A DNA stretch of 64,000 nt. Origin: Streptomyces seoulensis. Lineage in GTDB: Bacteria > Actinomycetota > Actinomycetes > Streptomycetales > Streptomycetaceae. The notes below the pieces were generated by a model that was given only the letters and a program-made list of their open reading frames with translations, searched no databases and was not told the origin of the DNA. Below are positions 18,020 through 26,403 of the stretch, piece after piece (positions within the stretch are counted from its first letter, which is position 1; the number at the start of each line of letters is the position of its first letter). The stretch spans positions 6,900,353-6,964,352 of the forward strand of contig CP054936.1 in NCBI GenBank assembly GCA_013364255.1, written 5' to 3'. A program made the translations under genes and the position numbers.

Positions 18020-19195
18020 GTGAAGCAGTCGAGCCCGGTTCAGGGCCCCGGCCCCACGGTGCGGCAGATTCCGGTCGTCGTGCTCGCCGGATTCCTGGGT
18101 TCCGGGAAGACCACGCTCCTCAACCACCTCCTGCACCACAGCGGCGGCAGCCGGATCGGCGCGATCGTCAACGACTTCGGCGCCATCGAGATCGACGCCA
18201 TGGCCGTCGCCGGGGCGCTCGGCGACTCCACCGTCTCCCTCGGCAACGGGTGCCTGTGCTGCGCGGTCGACGCCGGCGAGCTCGACGGCTACCTCGACCG
18301 GCTCACCCGGCCCGCCGCCGGCATCGACGTCGTGGTGATCGAGGCCAGCGGGCTCGCCGAACCCCGGGAACTCGTCCGCATGGTCCTCGCCAGCGAGAAC
18401 CCCCGGGTCGTCTACGGCGGTCTCGTCGAGGTCGTGGACGCCGCCGAGTTCGACGCCACGCGCGCCCAGCACCCGGAGATCGACCGCCACCTCGCGCTCG
18501 CCGACCTCGTGGTCGTCAACAAGGCCGACCGGGCCGACGGGGGCGACGGGGGTGAACGGGTGCTCGGACTCGTACGGTCCCTGGTCGACCGGGCCGCCGT
18601 CGTCCGGGCCGCCTACGGACGCGTCGACCCCGATTTCCTGTTCGACTGCCGGCCGAGCGAGGAGCGCGTCGGGCAGCTGTCCTTCGACGACCTGCACGTG
18701 CACGAGGAGGACGGCGCCGAGGGCGACCACCACGGCCACCCGCACACCGGCTACGACACCCTGTCCTTCGCCTGCGACACGCCGCTCGACCCGCGCCGGC
18801 TGATGCGCTTCCTGGACAGCCGCCCCGAGGGCCTCTACCGCGTCAAGGGGTACGTCGACTTCGGGCCCCACGACGCCCGCAACCGGTACGCGGTGCACGC
18901 CGTCGGCCGGTTCCTGCGCTTCTACCCCGAGCCGTGGCCGGCCGGCGCGCCCCGCCGCACCCAGCTCGTGCTGATCGGCGCCGGCATCGACGTACCGGCC
19001 CTGGACAAGGAGCTCCAGGCGTGCGAGGCGGACGCCCCGCACACCGCCGACGAGCACGCCATGTGGGGCGTCCTGCGCTACGTGCCGCAGCCGGAGGAAC
19101 CGGGGACCCAGGACGCCCCGCGGACCACCGACGCACTCGACACCGGGACACTCGACTTCGGGACGCCCGACCCGCACCGGACGCCCGAGCTCTAG
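18020..19195 (+). CDS. CobW/COG0523-family GTPase, putative zinc chaperone
   Basis: A 391-residue G3E-family GTPase. Walker A is GFLGSGKT at 24-31, followed by the metal-binding GCLCC motif (Cys78, Cys80, Cys81) and the guanine-specificity motif NKAD. A His-rich stretch (HVHEEDG...DHHGHPH) lies before the C-terminal CobW domain and could bind zinc or another metal. GTG 18020 follows GAGGT. Members deliver metal to client proteins or support cobalamin synthesis; no cobalamin genes are nearby, so a zinc role is more likely. No Zur box was seen. Confidence 0.88.
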   Translation: MKQSSPVQGPGPTVRQIPVVVLAGFLGSGKTTLLNHLLHHSGGSRIGAIVNDFGAIEIDAMAVAGALGDSTVSLGNGCLCCAVDAGELDGYLDRLTRPAAGIDVVVIEASGLAEPRELVRMVLASENPRVVYGGLVEVVDAAEFDATRAQHPEIDRHLALADLVVVNKADRADGGDGGERVLGLVRSLVDRAAVVRAAYGRVDPDFLFDCRPSEERVGQLSFDDLHVHEEDGAEGDHHGHPHTGYDTLSFACDTPLDPRRLMRFLDSRPEGLYRVKGYVDFGPHDARNRYAVHAVGRFLRFYPEPWPAGAPRRTQLVLIGAGIDVPALDKELQACEADAPHTADEHAMWGVLRYVPQPEEPGTQDAPRTTDALDTGTLDFGTPDPHRTPEL

Positions 19196-19305
19196 GCCCA
19201 GGCCCTGAGTCCGGGCGGATCCAGACCCAGGCCGTACGCCCGGACGGACGAAGACCCCGGCCCCGCACCCGCACCCGGCCCCGCACCCTCACCCGGACGG
19301 ACGCC

Positions 19306-19342
19306 TGACCCGACCCGGGCCCGGGTCACCTCTCCGGGTCAG
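19306..19342. terminator. inverted repeat between convergent CobW and parC genes
   Basis: CTGACCCG at 19306 pairs with CGGGTCAG ending at 19342; inside is the 16-bp perfect palindrome GACCCGGGCCCGGGTC at 19312-19327. It overlaps the parC stop and could end transcription from both sides. Confidence 0.5.
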
Positions 19343-21795
19343 GCCGGCCCGGCCACCGCCGCCACCGTCTTGGCCAGCGACACGCCCGAGCCGTCACGGC
19401 GCGGGTCGATGTCCGGGAGTTCGGCCGGGGTGCCGTTCTTCTGGGCCGCCCGCGCCGGGACGGGGCCCGCCCAGGCGAACGACAGGCAGTCCTCGCCCTT
19501 GAGGAACCGCTGGCAGCGCACGCCGCCGGTGGCCCGGCCCTTGCGCGGGTACTGGTCGAACGGCGTGACCTTCGCCGTCGTCTGCACGGAGTCGTCGAGC
19601 GTGCCGCGCGAGCCCGCGACCGTGAAGACCACCGCGTCCGCCGCCGGGTCCACCGCCGTGAACGAGATGACCTTGGCGCCCTCGGTGAGCTTGATGCCCG
19701 CCACACCGCCGGCCGGGCGGCCCTGCGGCCGGACCTGGGAGGACTGGTAGCGCAGCAGCTGGGCGTCGTCCGTGACGAAGACCAGGTCCTCCTCGCCGGT
19801 GCGCAGCTCCACCGCGCCGACGATGCGGTCGCCCTCCTTGAGGGTGATGACCTCCAACTCGTCCTTGTTCGTCGGGTAGTCGGGCACCACCCGCTTCACG
19901 ACGCCCTGTTCGGTGCCGAGGGCGAGACCCGGCGAGGACTCGTCCAGCGTGGTCAGGCAGATCACCGTCTCGTCGTCCCCGAGGGAGACGAACTCGGCGA
20001 TCGGCGCGCCGCCGGAGAGATTCGGCGCGGTCGCCGTCTCGGGCAGCTGCGGCAGGTCGACGACGTTCACCCTGAGCAGGCGGCCGGCCGAGGTCACCAC
20101 ACCCACCTCGCCGCGCGCGGTGGCCTCGACCGCGGAGACGATCACGTCGTGCTTGACCCGCCTGCCGTCCGCGTCCCGGGGGAGCGGACCGCCGTTCGGG
20201 GTGCGCGCCAGCAGGCCGGTCGAGGACAGCAGGACGCGGCACGGGTCGTCCGCCACCTGAAGCGGCACCGCGGCGACCGGCACGGCGCCCGCCTCCAGCA
20301 GCACCGTGCGCCGCGGGTTGCCGAACTTCTTGGCCACCGCCGCCAGTTCCGTGGAGACCAGCTTGCGCAGCTCCGCGTCCGAGTCCAGGATCCGGGTCAG
20401 CTCCTCGATCTCCGCGAGGAGCTTCTCCTTCTCCGCCTCCAGCTCGATCCGGTCGTACTTGGTGAGCCGGCGCAGCGGGGTGTCGAGGATGTACTGCGTC
20501 TGGACCTCGCTCAGCGAGAACCGCTCCATCAGCCGCTGCTTGGCCTGTGCGGAATTGTCGCTGGAGCGGATCAGACGGATGACCTCGTCGATGTCCACCA
20601 GCGCCGTGAGCAGGCCCTCGACCAGGTGCAGCCGGTCGCGTCGCTTGCCGCGGCGGTACTCGCTGCGGCGCCGCACGACCTCGAAGCGGTGGTCGAGGTA
20701 GACCTCCAGCAGTTCCTTCAGACCCAGCGTGAGGGGCTGGCCGTCGACCAGGGCGACGTTGTTGATGCCGAAGGACTCCTCCATCGGCGTCAGCTTGTAG
20801 AGCTGCTCCAGGACCGCCTCCGGCACGAAGCCGTTCTTGATCTCGATGACCAGGCGCAGCCCGTGCTCGCGGTCGGTGAGGTCCTTGACGTCGGCGATGC
20901 CCTGGATCTTCTTCGAGCCGACCAGGTCCTTGATCTTGGCGATCACCTTCTCCGGGCCCACCGCGAAGGGCAGCTCGGTGACGACCAGGCCCTTGCGGCG
21001 CGCCGTCACCGTCTCCACCGTGACCGTGGCGCGGATCTTGAACGTGCCGCGGCCGCTCTCGTAGGCGTCCCGGATGCCGGAGAGGCCGACGATCCGGCCG
21101 CCGGTGGGCAGGTCGGGTCCCGGGACGAACTTCATCAGCGCGTCCAGGTCCGCGTTCGGGTAGCGGATCAGGTGCCGGGCGGCTGCGATCACCTCGCCGA
21201 GGTTGTGCGGCGGCATGTTCGTGGCCATGCCGACGGCGATGCCCGACGCGCCGTTGACCAGCAGGTTCGGGAAGGCGGCGGGCAGCGCCACCGGCTCCTG
21301 CTCCTGGCCGTCGTAGTTGGGCGCGAAGTCGACCGTGTCCTCGTCGATCGACTCGGTCATCAGGCTCGTCGCCTCGGCCATCCGGCACTCGGTGTACCGC
21401 ATGGCGGCCGGCGGGTCGTCGTTGCCCAGCGAGCCGAAGTTGCCGTGGCCGTCGACCAGGGGGACGCGCATCGAGAAGGACTGCGCCAGCCGCACCAGCG
21501 CGTCGTAGATCGACGCGTCGCCGTGCGGGTGGAGCTTGCCCATGACCTCGCCGACGACGCGGGCGCACTTCACGTAGCCCCGCTCGGGGCGCAGCCCCAT
21601 CTCGTTCATCTGGTACACGATGCGGCGGTGCACCGGCTTGAGACCGTCCCGCGCGTCCGGCAGGGCGCGGGAGTAGATGACCGAGTACGCGTACTCGAGG
21701 AAGGAGCCCTGCATCTCGTCGACGACGTCGATGTCGAGGATCTTCTCCTCGTACGGCTCGTCGGGCGGCGGGGTCTTCGTGCTGCGGCGGGCCAT
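19339..21795 (-). CDS. parC: DNA topoisomerase IV subunit A (ParC / GyrA-type)
   Basis: DNA-cleaving subunit of the topoisomerase completed by ParE at 515-2638. The 818-residue protein has the 5Y-CAP domain with catalytic Tyr134 in AMRYTECRMA and a C-terminal beta-propeller. In the quinolone-binding helix the sequence is HPHGDASIYDAL: Ala94 stands where E. coli GyrA has Ser83, followed by Ser95, as in mycobacterial GyrA; this is linked to lower intrinsic fluoroquinolone susceptibility. ATG 21795 starts MARRSTKTPP and has AAGGAG upstream. It is divergent from the M16 peptidase operon. Confidence 0.93.
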   Translation of the reverse strand: MARRSTKTPPPDEPYEEKILDIDVVDEMQGSFLEYAYSVIYSRALPDARDGLKPVHRRIVYQMNEMGLRPERGYVKCARVVGEVMGKLHPHGDASIYDALVRLAQSFSMRVPLVDGHGNFGSLGNDDPPAAMRYTECRMAEATSLMTESIDEDTVDFAPNYDGQEQEPVALPAAFPNLLVNGASGIAVGMATNMPPHNLGEVIAAARHLIRYPNADLDALMKFVPGPDLPTGGRIVGLSGIRDAYESGRGTFKIRATVTVETVTARRKGLVVTELPFAVGPEKVIAKIKDLVGSKKIQGIADVKDLTDREHGLRLVIEIKNGFVPEAVLEQLYKLTPMEESFGINNVALVDGQPLTLGLKELLEVYLDHRFEVVRRRSEYRRGKRRDRLHLVEGLLTALVDIDEVIRLIRSSDNSAQAKQRLMERFSLSEVQTQYILDTPLRRLTKYDRIELEAEKEKLLAEIEELTRILDSDAELRKLVSTELAAVAKKFGNPRRTVLLEAGAVPVAAVPLQVADDPCRVLLSSTGLLARTPNGGPLPRDADGRRVKHDVIVSAVEATARGEVGVVTSAGRLLRVNVVDLPQLPETATAPNLSGGAPIAEFVSLGDDETVICLTTLDESSPGLALGTEQGVVKRVVPDYPTNKDELEVITLKEGDRIVGAVELRTGEEDLVFVTDDAQLLRYQSSQVRPQGRPAGGVAGIKLTEGAKVISFTAVDPAADAVVFTVAGSRGTLDDSVQTTAKVTPFDQYPRKGRATGGVRCQRFLKGEDCLSFAWAGPVPARAAQKNGTPAELPDIDPRRDGSGVSLAKTVAAVAGPA

Positions 21796-22216
21796 CGCTG
21801 CCGGCTCCTTGCTGAAGCGTGTGACGGGATCTGACGCGGACCATTGTGGACCGCCCGACTGACAACGCGGACCGTACCCCGCCCCCCGGCCGCCGGGCCC
21901 ACCGCCTCCCGCCCCGCCCAACACCCCCGCCCCCGGCCCCCGCAGACCGCCACGCCCACTCCGCCGCGCCACCGGTACACCGTCAGCCCCCCGGCCGCGC
22001 CCCCCCCCGCGCACCGCCCGTCCACCCGCCGCGCTCCCCGCGGTTCTCGCGGTTCCCGCCGGGCGGCGGCGAGTCGCCGCGCCGTCCCCCTTTCGTGCTC
22101 GCTCTCGGCGTACGACGTCCGGGAACTTCGCCAGGGGTGCGCGCGCTTGAATACAGTGGCAGGACCGGCAGGAAAAGGGCGGTTTGCGGACCGCCATCGC
22201 GATCGAAGGGACGTAC
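21796..22216. other. divergent intergenic region with C-rich tract
   Basis: No gene is visible. Between 21877 and 22010 the plus strand is very rich in C-runs (3-6 C at 21877, 21882, 21898, 21908, 21912, 21917, 21924, 21930 and 21937), so the minus strand, the coding strand of parC, meets the pattern for a G-quadruplex. The right part should hold the promoter of the M16 operon; TACAGT near 22150 is a possible -10 box. Confidence 0.5.
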
Positions 22217-23602
22217 ATGCCCATGGGTCACACGGCCACAGCCGAGGCAGGCTCCGGCGGCCTGACAGCGACCGAGCACCGCTTGGCCAACGGCCTGCGC
22301 GTGGTGCTCTCCGAGGACCACCTGACCCCGGTCGCGGCGGTGTGCCTCTGGTACGACGTCGGCTCCCGTCACGAGGTCGAGGGACGCACCGGTCTGGCTC
22401 ACCTTTTCGAGCACCTGATGTTCCAGGGCTCCGCCCAGGTCAAGGGCAACGGCCACTTCGAGCTGGTGCAGGGCGCCGGCGGCTCCCTCAACGGCACCAC
22501 CAGCTTCGAGCGCACCAACTACTTCGAGACCATGCCCGCCCACCAGCTGGAGCTCGCCCTCTGGCTGGAGGCCGACCGCATGGGCTCCCTGCTCGCGGCC
22601 CTGGACGACGAGTCCATGGAGAACCAGCGCGACGTGGTGAAGAACGAGCGCCGCCAGCGCTACGACAACGTCCCCTACGGAACCGCCTTCGAGAAGCTGA
22701 CCGCCCTCGCCTACCCAGAGGGCCACCCGTACCACCACACGCCCATCGGTTCGATGGCGGACCTGGACGCGGCCACCCTGGAGGACGCCCGCGCGTTCTT
22801 CCGCACGTACTACGCGCCGGGCAACGCCGTCCTGTCGGTCGTCGGCGACATCGACCCGCGGCAGACGCTCGCCTGGATCGAGAAGTACTTCGGCTCCATC
22901 GAGGCCCACGACGGCAAGCCCGAGCCGCGCGACGGCGCCCTGCCCGACGTCATCGGCGAGCAACTGCGCGAGGTCGTCGAGGAGGAGGTCCCGGCCCGCG
23001 CCCTGATGGCCGCCTACCGGCTGCCGGAGGACGGCACGCGCGCCGGGGACGCGGCCGACCTCGCCCTGACCGTCCTCGGCGGCGGCGAGTCCTCCCGGCT
23101 CTACAACCGCCTGGTGCGCCGCGACCGCACCGCCGTCGCGGCCGGCTTCGGCCTGCTGCGGCTGGCCGGCGCGCCCTCCCTGGGCTGGCTGGACGTCAAG
23201 GCGTCCGGCGACGTGGAGGTGCCGGTCATCGAGGCCGCCATCGACGAGGAACTGGCCCGGTTCGCCGAGGAGGGCCCCACCGCCGAGGAGATGGAGCGGG
23301 CGCAGGCCCAGCTGGAGCGCGAGTGGCTGGACCGGCTCGGCACGGTCGCCGGCCGCGCCGACGAACTGTGCCGCTTCGCCGTCCTGTTCGGCGACCCGCA
23401 GCTCGCCCTGACCGCCGTCCAGCGGGTCCTGGAGGTGACGCCCGAGGAGGTCCAGGAGGTCGCCAAGGCCCGCCTGCGCCCCGACAACCGCGCGGTGCTC
23501 GTCTACGAGCCCACGCCCGCCGCGGACCACGCCCAGGACGCGGACGCCGCCCAGGACGCGGACGCCGCGGCCACCGACGAGACCGAGGAGACGGCGAAGT
23601 GA
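22217..23602 (+). CDS. M16 zinc metallopeptidase, catalytic subunit
   Basis: A 461-residue inverzincin peptidase. The zinc and catalytic motif HLFEH has His62, Glu65 and His66, and an Asn/Glu-rich region downstream supplies the third ligand. The C-terminal tail (DADAAQDADAAATDETEE) is acidic and low in complexity. ATG 22217 is preferred over ATG 22223 because GAAGGG ends 6 bases upstream. It overlaps the next gene, also an M16 protein, by 4 bases, so the two likely form a heterodimer like bacterial M16B pairs. Substrate unknown. Confidence 0.9.
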   Translation: MPMGHTATAEAGSGGLTATEHRLANGLRVVLSEDHLTPVAAVCLWYDVGSRHEVEGRTGLAHLFEHLMFQGSAQVKGNGHFELVQGAGGSLNGTTSFERTNYFETMPAHQLELALWLEADRMGSLLAALDDESMENQRDVVKNERRQRYDNVPYGTAFEKLTALAYPEGHPYHHTPIGSMADLDAATLEDARAFFRTYYAPGNAVLSVVGDIDPRQTLAWIEKYFGSIEAHDGKPEPRDGALPDVIGEQLREVVEEEVPARALMAAYRLPEDGTRAGDAADLALTVLGGGESSRLYNRLVRRDRTAVAAGFGLLRLAGAPSLGWLDVKASGDVEVPVIEAAIDEELARFAEEGPTAEEMERAQAQLEREWLDRLGTVAGRADELCRFAVLFGDPQLALTAVQRVLEVTPEEVQEVAKARLRPDNRAVLVYEPTPAADHAQDADAAQDADAAATDETEETAK

Positions 23603-24987
23603 CCGAGCTGGCCACCATGGACTTCCACCCCCAGCCGCAGGCCGGCGAGGCCAGGCCGTGGGCGTTCCCGGCGCCGGAGCGCGGCGCCCTGGACAACGGC
23701 CTCACCGTGCTGCGCTGCCACCGCCCCGGCCAGCAGGTCGTCGCCGTCGAGGTCCTGCTCGACGCACCCCTGGACGCCGAGCCGGACGGCCTGGACGGCG
23801 TCGCCACGATCATGGCGCGGGCGTTCTCCGAGGGCACCGACAAGCACTCCGCCGAGGAGTTCGCCGCCGAGCTGGAGCGCGCCGGCGCGACCCTCGACGC
23901 GCACGCCGACCACCCCGGCGTCCGGCTCAGCCTGGAGGTCCCCGCCTCCCGCCTGGCCAAGGGGCTCGGCCTGCTCGCCGACGCCCTCAGGGCGCCCGCG
24001 TTCGCCGACTCCGAGGTGGAGCGGCTGGTGGGCAACCGGCTCGACGAGATCCCGCACGAGCTGGCCAACCCCTCCCGCCGCGCCGCCAAGGAACTCTCCA
24101 AGGAGCTGTTCCCGGCCACCGCGCGCGTCTCGCGCCCGCGCCAGGGCACCGAGGACACCGTCCGCGCCGTCGACGCGGCGGCCGTCCGCGCCTTCTACGA
24201 CCGGCACGTGCGGCCCGCCACGGCCACCGCGGTGGTCGTCGGCGACCTCACCGGCATCGACCTCGACGAGCTGCTCGGCGAGACCCTCGGCGCCTGGACC
24301 GGCTCGCCGGCCAAGCCGCGGCCCGTTCCGCCGGTCACCGCCGACGACACCGGCCGCGTGATCATCGTGGACCGCCCGGGCGCCGTCCAGACGCAGCTGC
24401 TCATCGGCCGTATCGGACCCGACCGGCACGACCGGGTGTGGCCCGCGCAGGTGCTCGGCACCTACTGCCTGGGCGGCACCCTCACCTCCCGCCTGGACCG
24501 CGTCCTGCGCGAGGAGAAGGGCTACACCTACGGCGTGCGCTCCTTCGGCCAGGTGCTGCGCTCGGCGCCCGACGGCTCGGGCGCCGCGATGCTCGCCATC
24601 AGCGGCTCGGTCGACACGCCGAACACCGGACCGGCCCTGGACGACCTGTTCACGGTGCTGCGCAAGCTCGCCGCCGGCGGCCTCACCGACGCCGAGCGGG
24701 ACGTCGCCGTGCAGAACCTCGTCGGCGTGGCGCCGCTGAAGTACGAGACGGCCGCCGCCGTGGCGAGCACCCTGGCCGACCAGGTGGAGCAGCACCTGCC
24801 CGACGACTACCAGGCGACGCTCTATCAGCAGCTCGCCGCCACCGGCACGGTGGAGGCCACCGCGGCCGTCGTCAACGCCTTCCCGGTGGACCGCCTGGTG
24901 ACCGTCCTCGTCGGTGACGCGGCGCAGATCAAGGAGCCCGTCGAGGCCCTGGGCATCGGTCAGGTCACCGTCGTCCCAGCCGAGTAG
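23599..24987 (+). CDS. M16-family non-catalytic partner subunit
   Basis: A 462-residue M16-fold protein that lacks the HxxEH zinc motif: the equivalent position reads TIMARAFSEGTDKH. It keeps the C-terminal substrate-handling Arg/Tyr pair region (LREEKGYTYGVRS). Such partners complete the chamber of the active subunit, here encoded immediately upstream with GTGA overlap. The start is the GTG at 23599. The operon ends with a strong hairpin at 25034. Confidence 0.88.
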   Translation: MTELATMDFHPQPQAGEARPWAFPAPERGALDNGLTVLRCHRPGQQVVAVEVLLDAPLDAEPDGLDGVATIMARAFSEGTDKHSAEEFAAELERAGATLDAHADHPGVRLSLEVPASRLAKGLGLLADALRAPAFADSEVERLVGNRLDEIPHELANPSRRAAKELSKELFPATARVSRPRQGTEDTVRAVDAAAVRAFYDRHVRPATATAVVVGDLTGIDLDELLGETLGAWTGSPAKPRPVPPVTADDTGRVIIVDRPGAVQTQLLIGRIGPDRHDRVWPAQVLGTYCLGGTLTSRLDRVLREEKGYTYGVRSFGQVLRSAPDGSGAAMLAISGSVDTPNTGPALDDLFTVLRKLAAGGLTDAERDVAVQNLVGVAPLKYETAAAVASTLADQVEQHLPDDYQATLYQQLAATGTVEATAAVVNAFPVDRLVTVLVGDAAQIKEPVEALGIGQVTVVPAE

Positions 24988-25033
24988 CGGCATCCGCCGC
25001 CCGCGCGGGCGGCAACGGCGCGCACGCGCGCGT

Positions 25034-25067
25034 GGGGCCCTGGTGACCGAAGCATCACCAGGGCCCC
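25034..25067 (+). terminator. terminator of the M16 operon
   Basis: A perfect 13-bp stem (GGGGCCCTGGTGA / TCACCAGGGCCCC) with an 8-base loop lies 47 bp after the stop. No U-tract follows. Confidence 0.85.
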
Positions 25068-25136
25068 GTCATGTCCGAATTGCGGGAGAGGCTGCCCGTC
25101 TGACCTGTGGTCTGCGCTACAAAACAGCGGATCCGT

Positions 25137-25166
25137 TTGGGAATTGAAAGCGGCCCCGTCTAGCGT
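25137..25166 (+). promoter_or_regulatory. candidate promoter of the riboswitch/M23 gene
   Basis: TTGGGA at 25137-25142 and TAGCGT at 25161-25166, 18 bases apart, would start transcription near 25173, just upstream of the riboswitch. Confidence 0.45.
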
Positions 25167-25199
25167 CGGTCCGGCTGTTCGTCGGCAGTGCGCCGCACC

Positions 25200-25372
25200 C
25201 GCGGCACCGGACAGTCATCGCCGAGTCCCCGTACGGCGCGAGCCAGGGGAGCCGGGGACCCACTCAGTCCCTGGGGTGAATCGGACGCCCGCGCGCCAGC
25301 GAGGGGGCCCGTAGGAGACCTTCCTGCTCCGAACCCGTCAGCTAACCCGGTAGGCGAGAGGGAAGGAAAGGA
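25200..25372 (+). promoter_or_regulatory. ydaO/yuaA (c-di-AMP) riboswitch
   Basis: The leader carries the ydaO signature blocks in order: GAGCCGGGGACCCA (about 25248), GGGGTGAATCGG (25273-25284) and CAGCTAACCCGGTAGGCG (25339-25356), with a variable hairpin between. Riboswitches of this class bind c-di-AMP and usually switch expression off when it is abundant. In actinobacteria they precede cell-wall hydrolase genes, as here. The ribosome-binding site AAGGA follows directly. Confidence 0.9.
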
Positions 25373-25383
25373 CCCACGTCTGC

Positions 25384-26142
25384 ATGGCGTTCACCCGCGC
25401 CACCGGGAAGCACCGCCGGCCCAGCCGGATGCACCGCACCACCGCCCGAGCGGCGGGCGTAGCGGCCCTCACCACCACCGGCGTGCTCAGCACCCTGGCC
25501 GCCGCCCCGGCGCTCGCCGCCGAGACCCCGGCCCCCGAGGACACCGGCCTCACCCCGGTCATCAGCATCGGTGACACCGTCGCCGCGAAGATCGACGCCC
25601 AGGCCGTCGCCCAGCAGCACGCCGCCGAGCAGAAGCTGGCCGAGCAGGCCGCGCGCGTGAAGGCCGCGGCGCTGGCGAAGAAGGAGCGCGAGGCCAAGGA
25701 GCGGGCCGCCCGCGAGGCCGAGCGCGAGCGCCTGAACGCCTTCGTGCCGCCGATCGCCGGCTCCTACGTCTCCACCGGCTACAAGACCGGCGGCTCCCTG
25801 TGGTCCTCCGGCTCGCACACGGGCATCGACTTCCACGCCATGACCGGCACCACCGTGCACGCGGTCGGCGTCGGCACGGTCGTGGAGACCGGCTGGGGCG
25901 GGGCGTACGGCAACCAGATCGTGATCCGGATGGCCGATGGCATGTACACGCAGTACGGCCACCTGTCGTCCATAGGCGTCACGGTCGGCCAGCAGGTCAC
26001 CGCTGGTCAGCAGATCGGCGTGTCCGGCGCGACCGGCAACGTCACCGGACCGCACCTCCACTTCGAGGCCCGCACCTCCCCGGACTACGGCTCCGACGTC
26101 GACCCGGTGGCCTACCTGCGCCACCACGGCGTGAACGTCTGA
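25384..26142 (+). CDS. secreted M23-family peptidoglycan endopeptidase
   Basis: A 252-residue exported cell-wall hydrolase. The Arg-rich N-terminus and hydrophobic segment form a signal peptide, probably cut after ALA near residue 46. Residues about 80-120 are an Ala/Lys/Glu-rich coiled coil. The C-terminal LytM/M23 domain has zinc ligands His145 and Asp149 (HTGIDFH) and His226 in HLHFE (224-228), with His193 (YGHLSS) also in the active site. It probably cuts peptide cross-links during growth or spore germination. Control by the upstream c-di-AMP riboswitch would match wall cleavage to turgor. Confidence 0.92.
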   Translation: MAFTRATGKHRRPSRMHRTTARAAGVAALTTTGVLSTLAAAPALAAETPAPEDTGLTPVISIGDTVAAKIDAQAVAQQHAAEQKLAEQAARVKAAALAKKEREAKERAAREAERERLNAFVPPIAGSYVSTGYKTGGSLWSSGSHTGIDFHAMTGTTVHAVGVGTVVETGWGGAYGNQIVIRMADGMYTQYGHLSSIGVTVGQQVTAGQQIGVSGATGNVTGPHLHFEARTSPDYGSDVDPVAYLRHHGVNV

Positions 26143-26218
26143 CCGATCCCGCACGGCGACGGCGCGAGCGCGCCGAAGCCCTCCCGAGGACCGTCCACGG
26201 TCCGCGGCACCCCGCGAG

Positions 26219-26243
26219 AACCCCGGCCCCGCGCCGGGGTTTT
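26219..26243 (+). terminator. rho-independent terminator of the M23 gene
   Basis: AACCCCGGC and GCCGGGGTT form a perfect 9-bp stem with a 5-base loop, followed by TT. One of the few textbook terminators in the window. Confidence 0.85.
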
Positions 26244-26262
26244 CGGTGTTTTCGACAGCCAC

Positions 26263-26289
26263 GGGTATTTTGCTGTCCAAAAATTACCC
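26263..26289 (+). promoter_or_regulatory. AT-rich dyad upstream of the GntR gene
   Basis: GGGTATTTT at 26263-26271 and AAAAATTACCC at 26279-26289 form an imperfect inverted repeat about 115 bp before the GntR start. It is markedly AT-rich for this genome and is a candidate operator or promoter element. Confidence 0.35.
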
Positions 26290-26403
26290 ATGGACCCCGG
26301 CCGTCCGTCGGAAATCCCGGAGCATTGCAATAGAGTCACGGGAACAAGCGTCCGTCGCCGAAGCGGCACGGTGATTTCAGCGGGATTCGGGCGGAGGTCG
26401 GGA

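Noticed and set aside
17738..19177. N-terminal extension (about 480 codons) of the minus-strand hypothetical at 17354-17737
   Set aside because: It is antisense to the CobW gene and lacks protein-like sequence; the MGTWKKGAG start is used instead.
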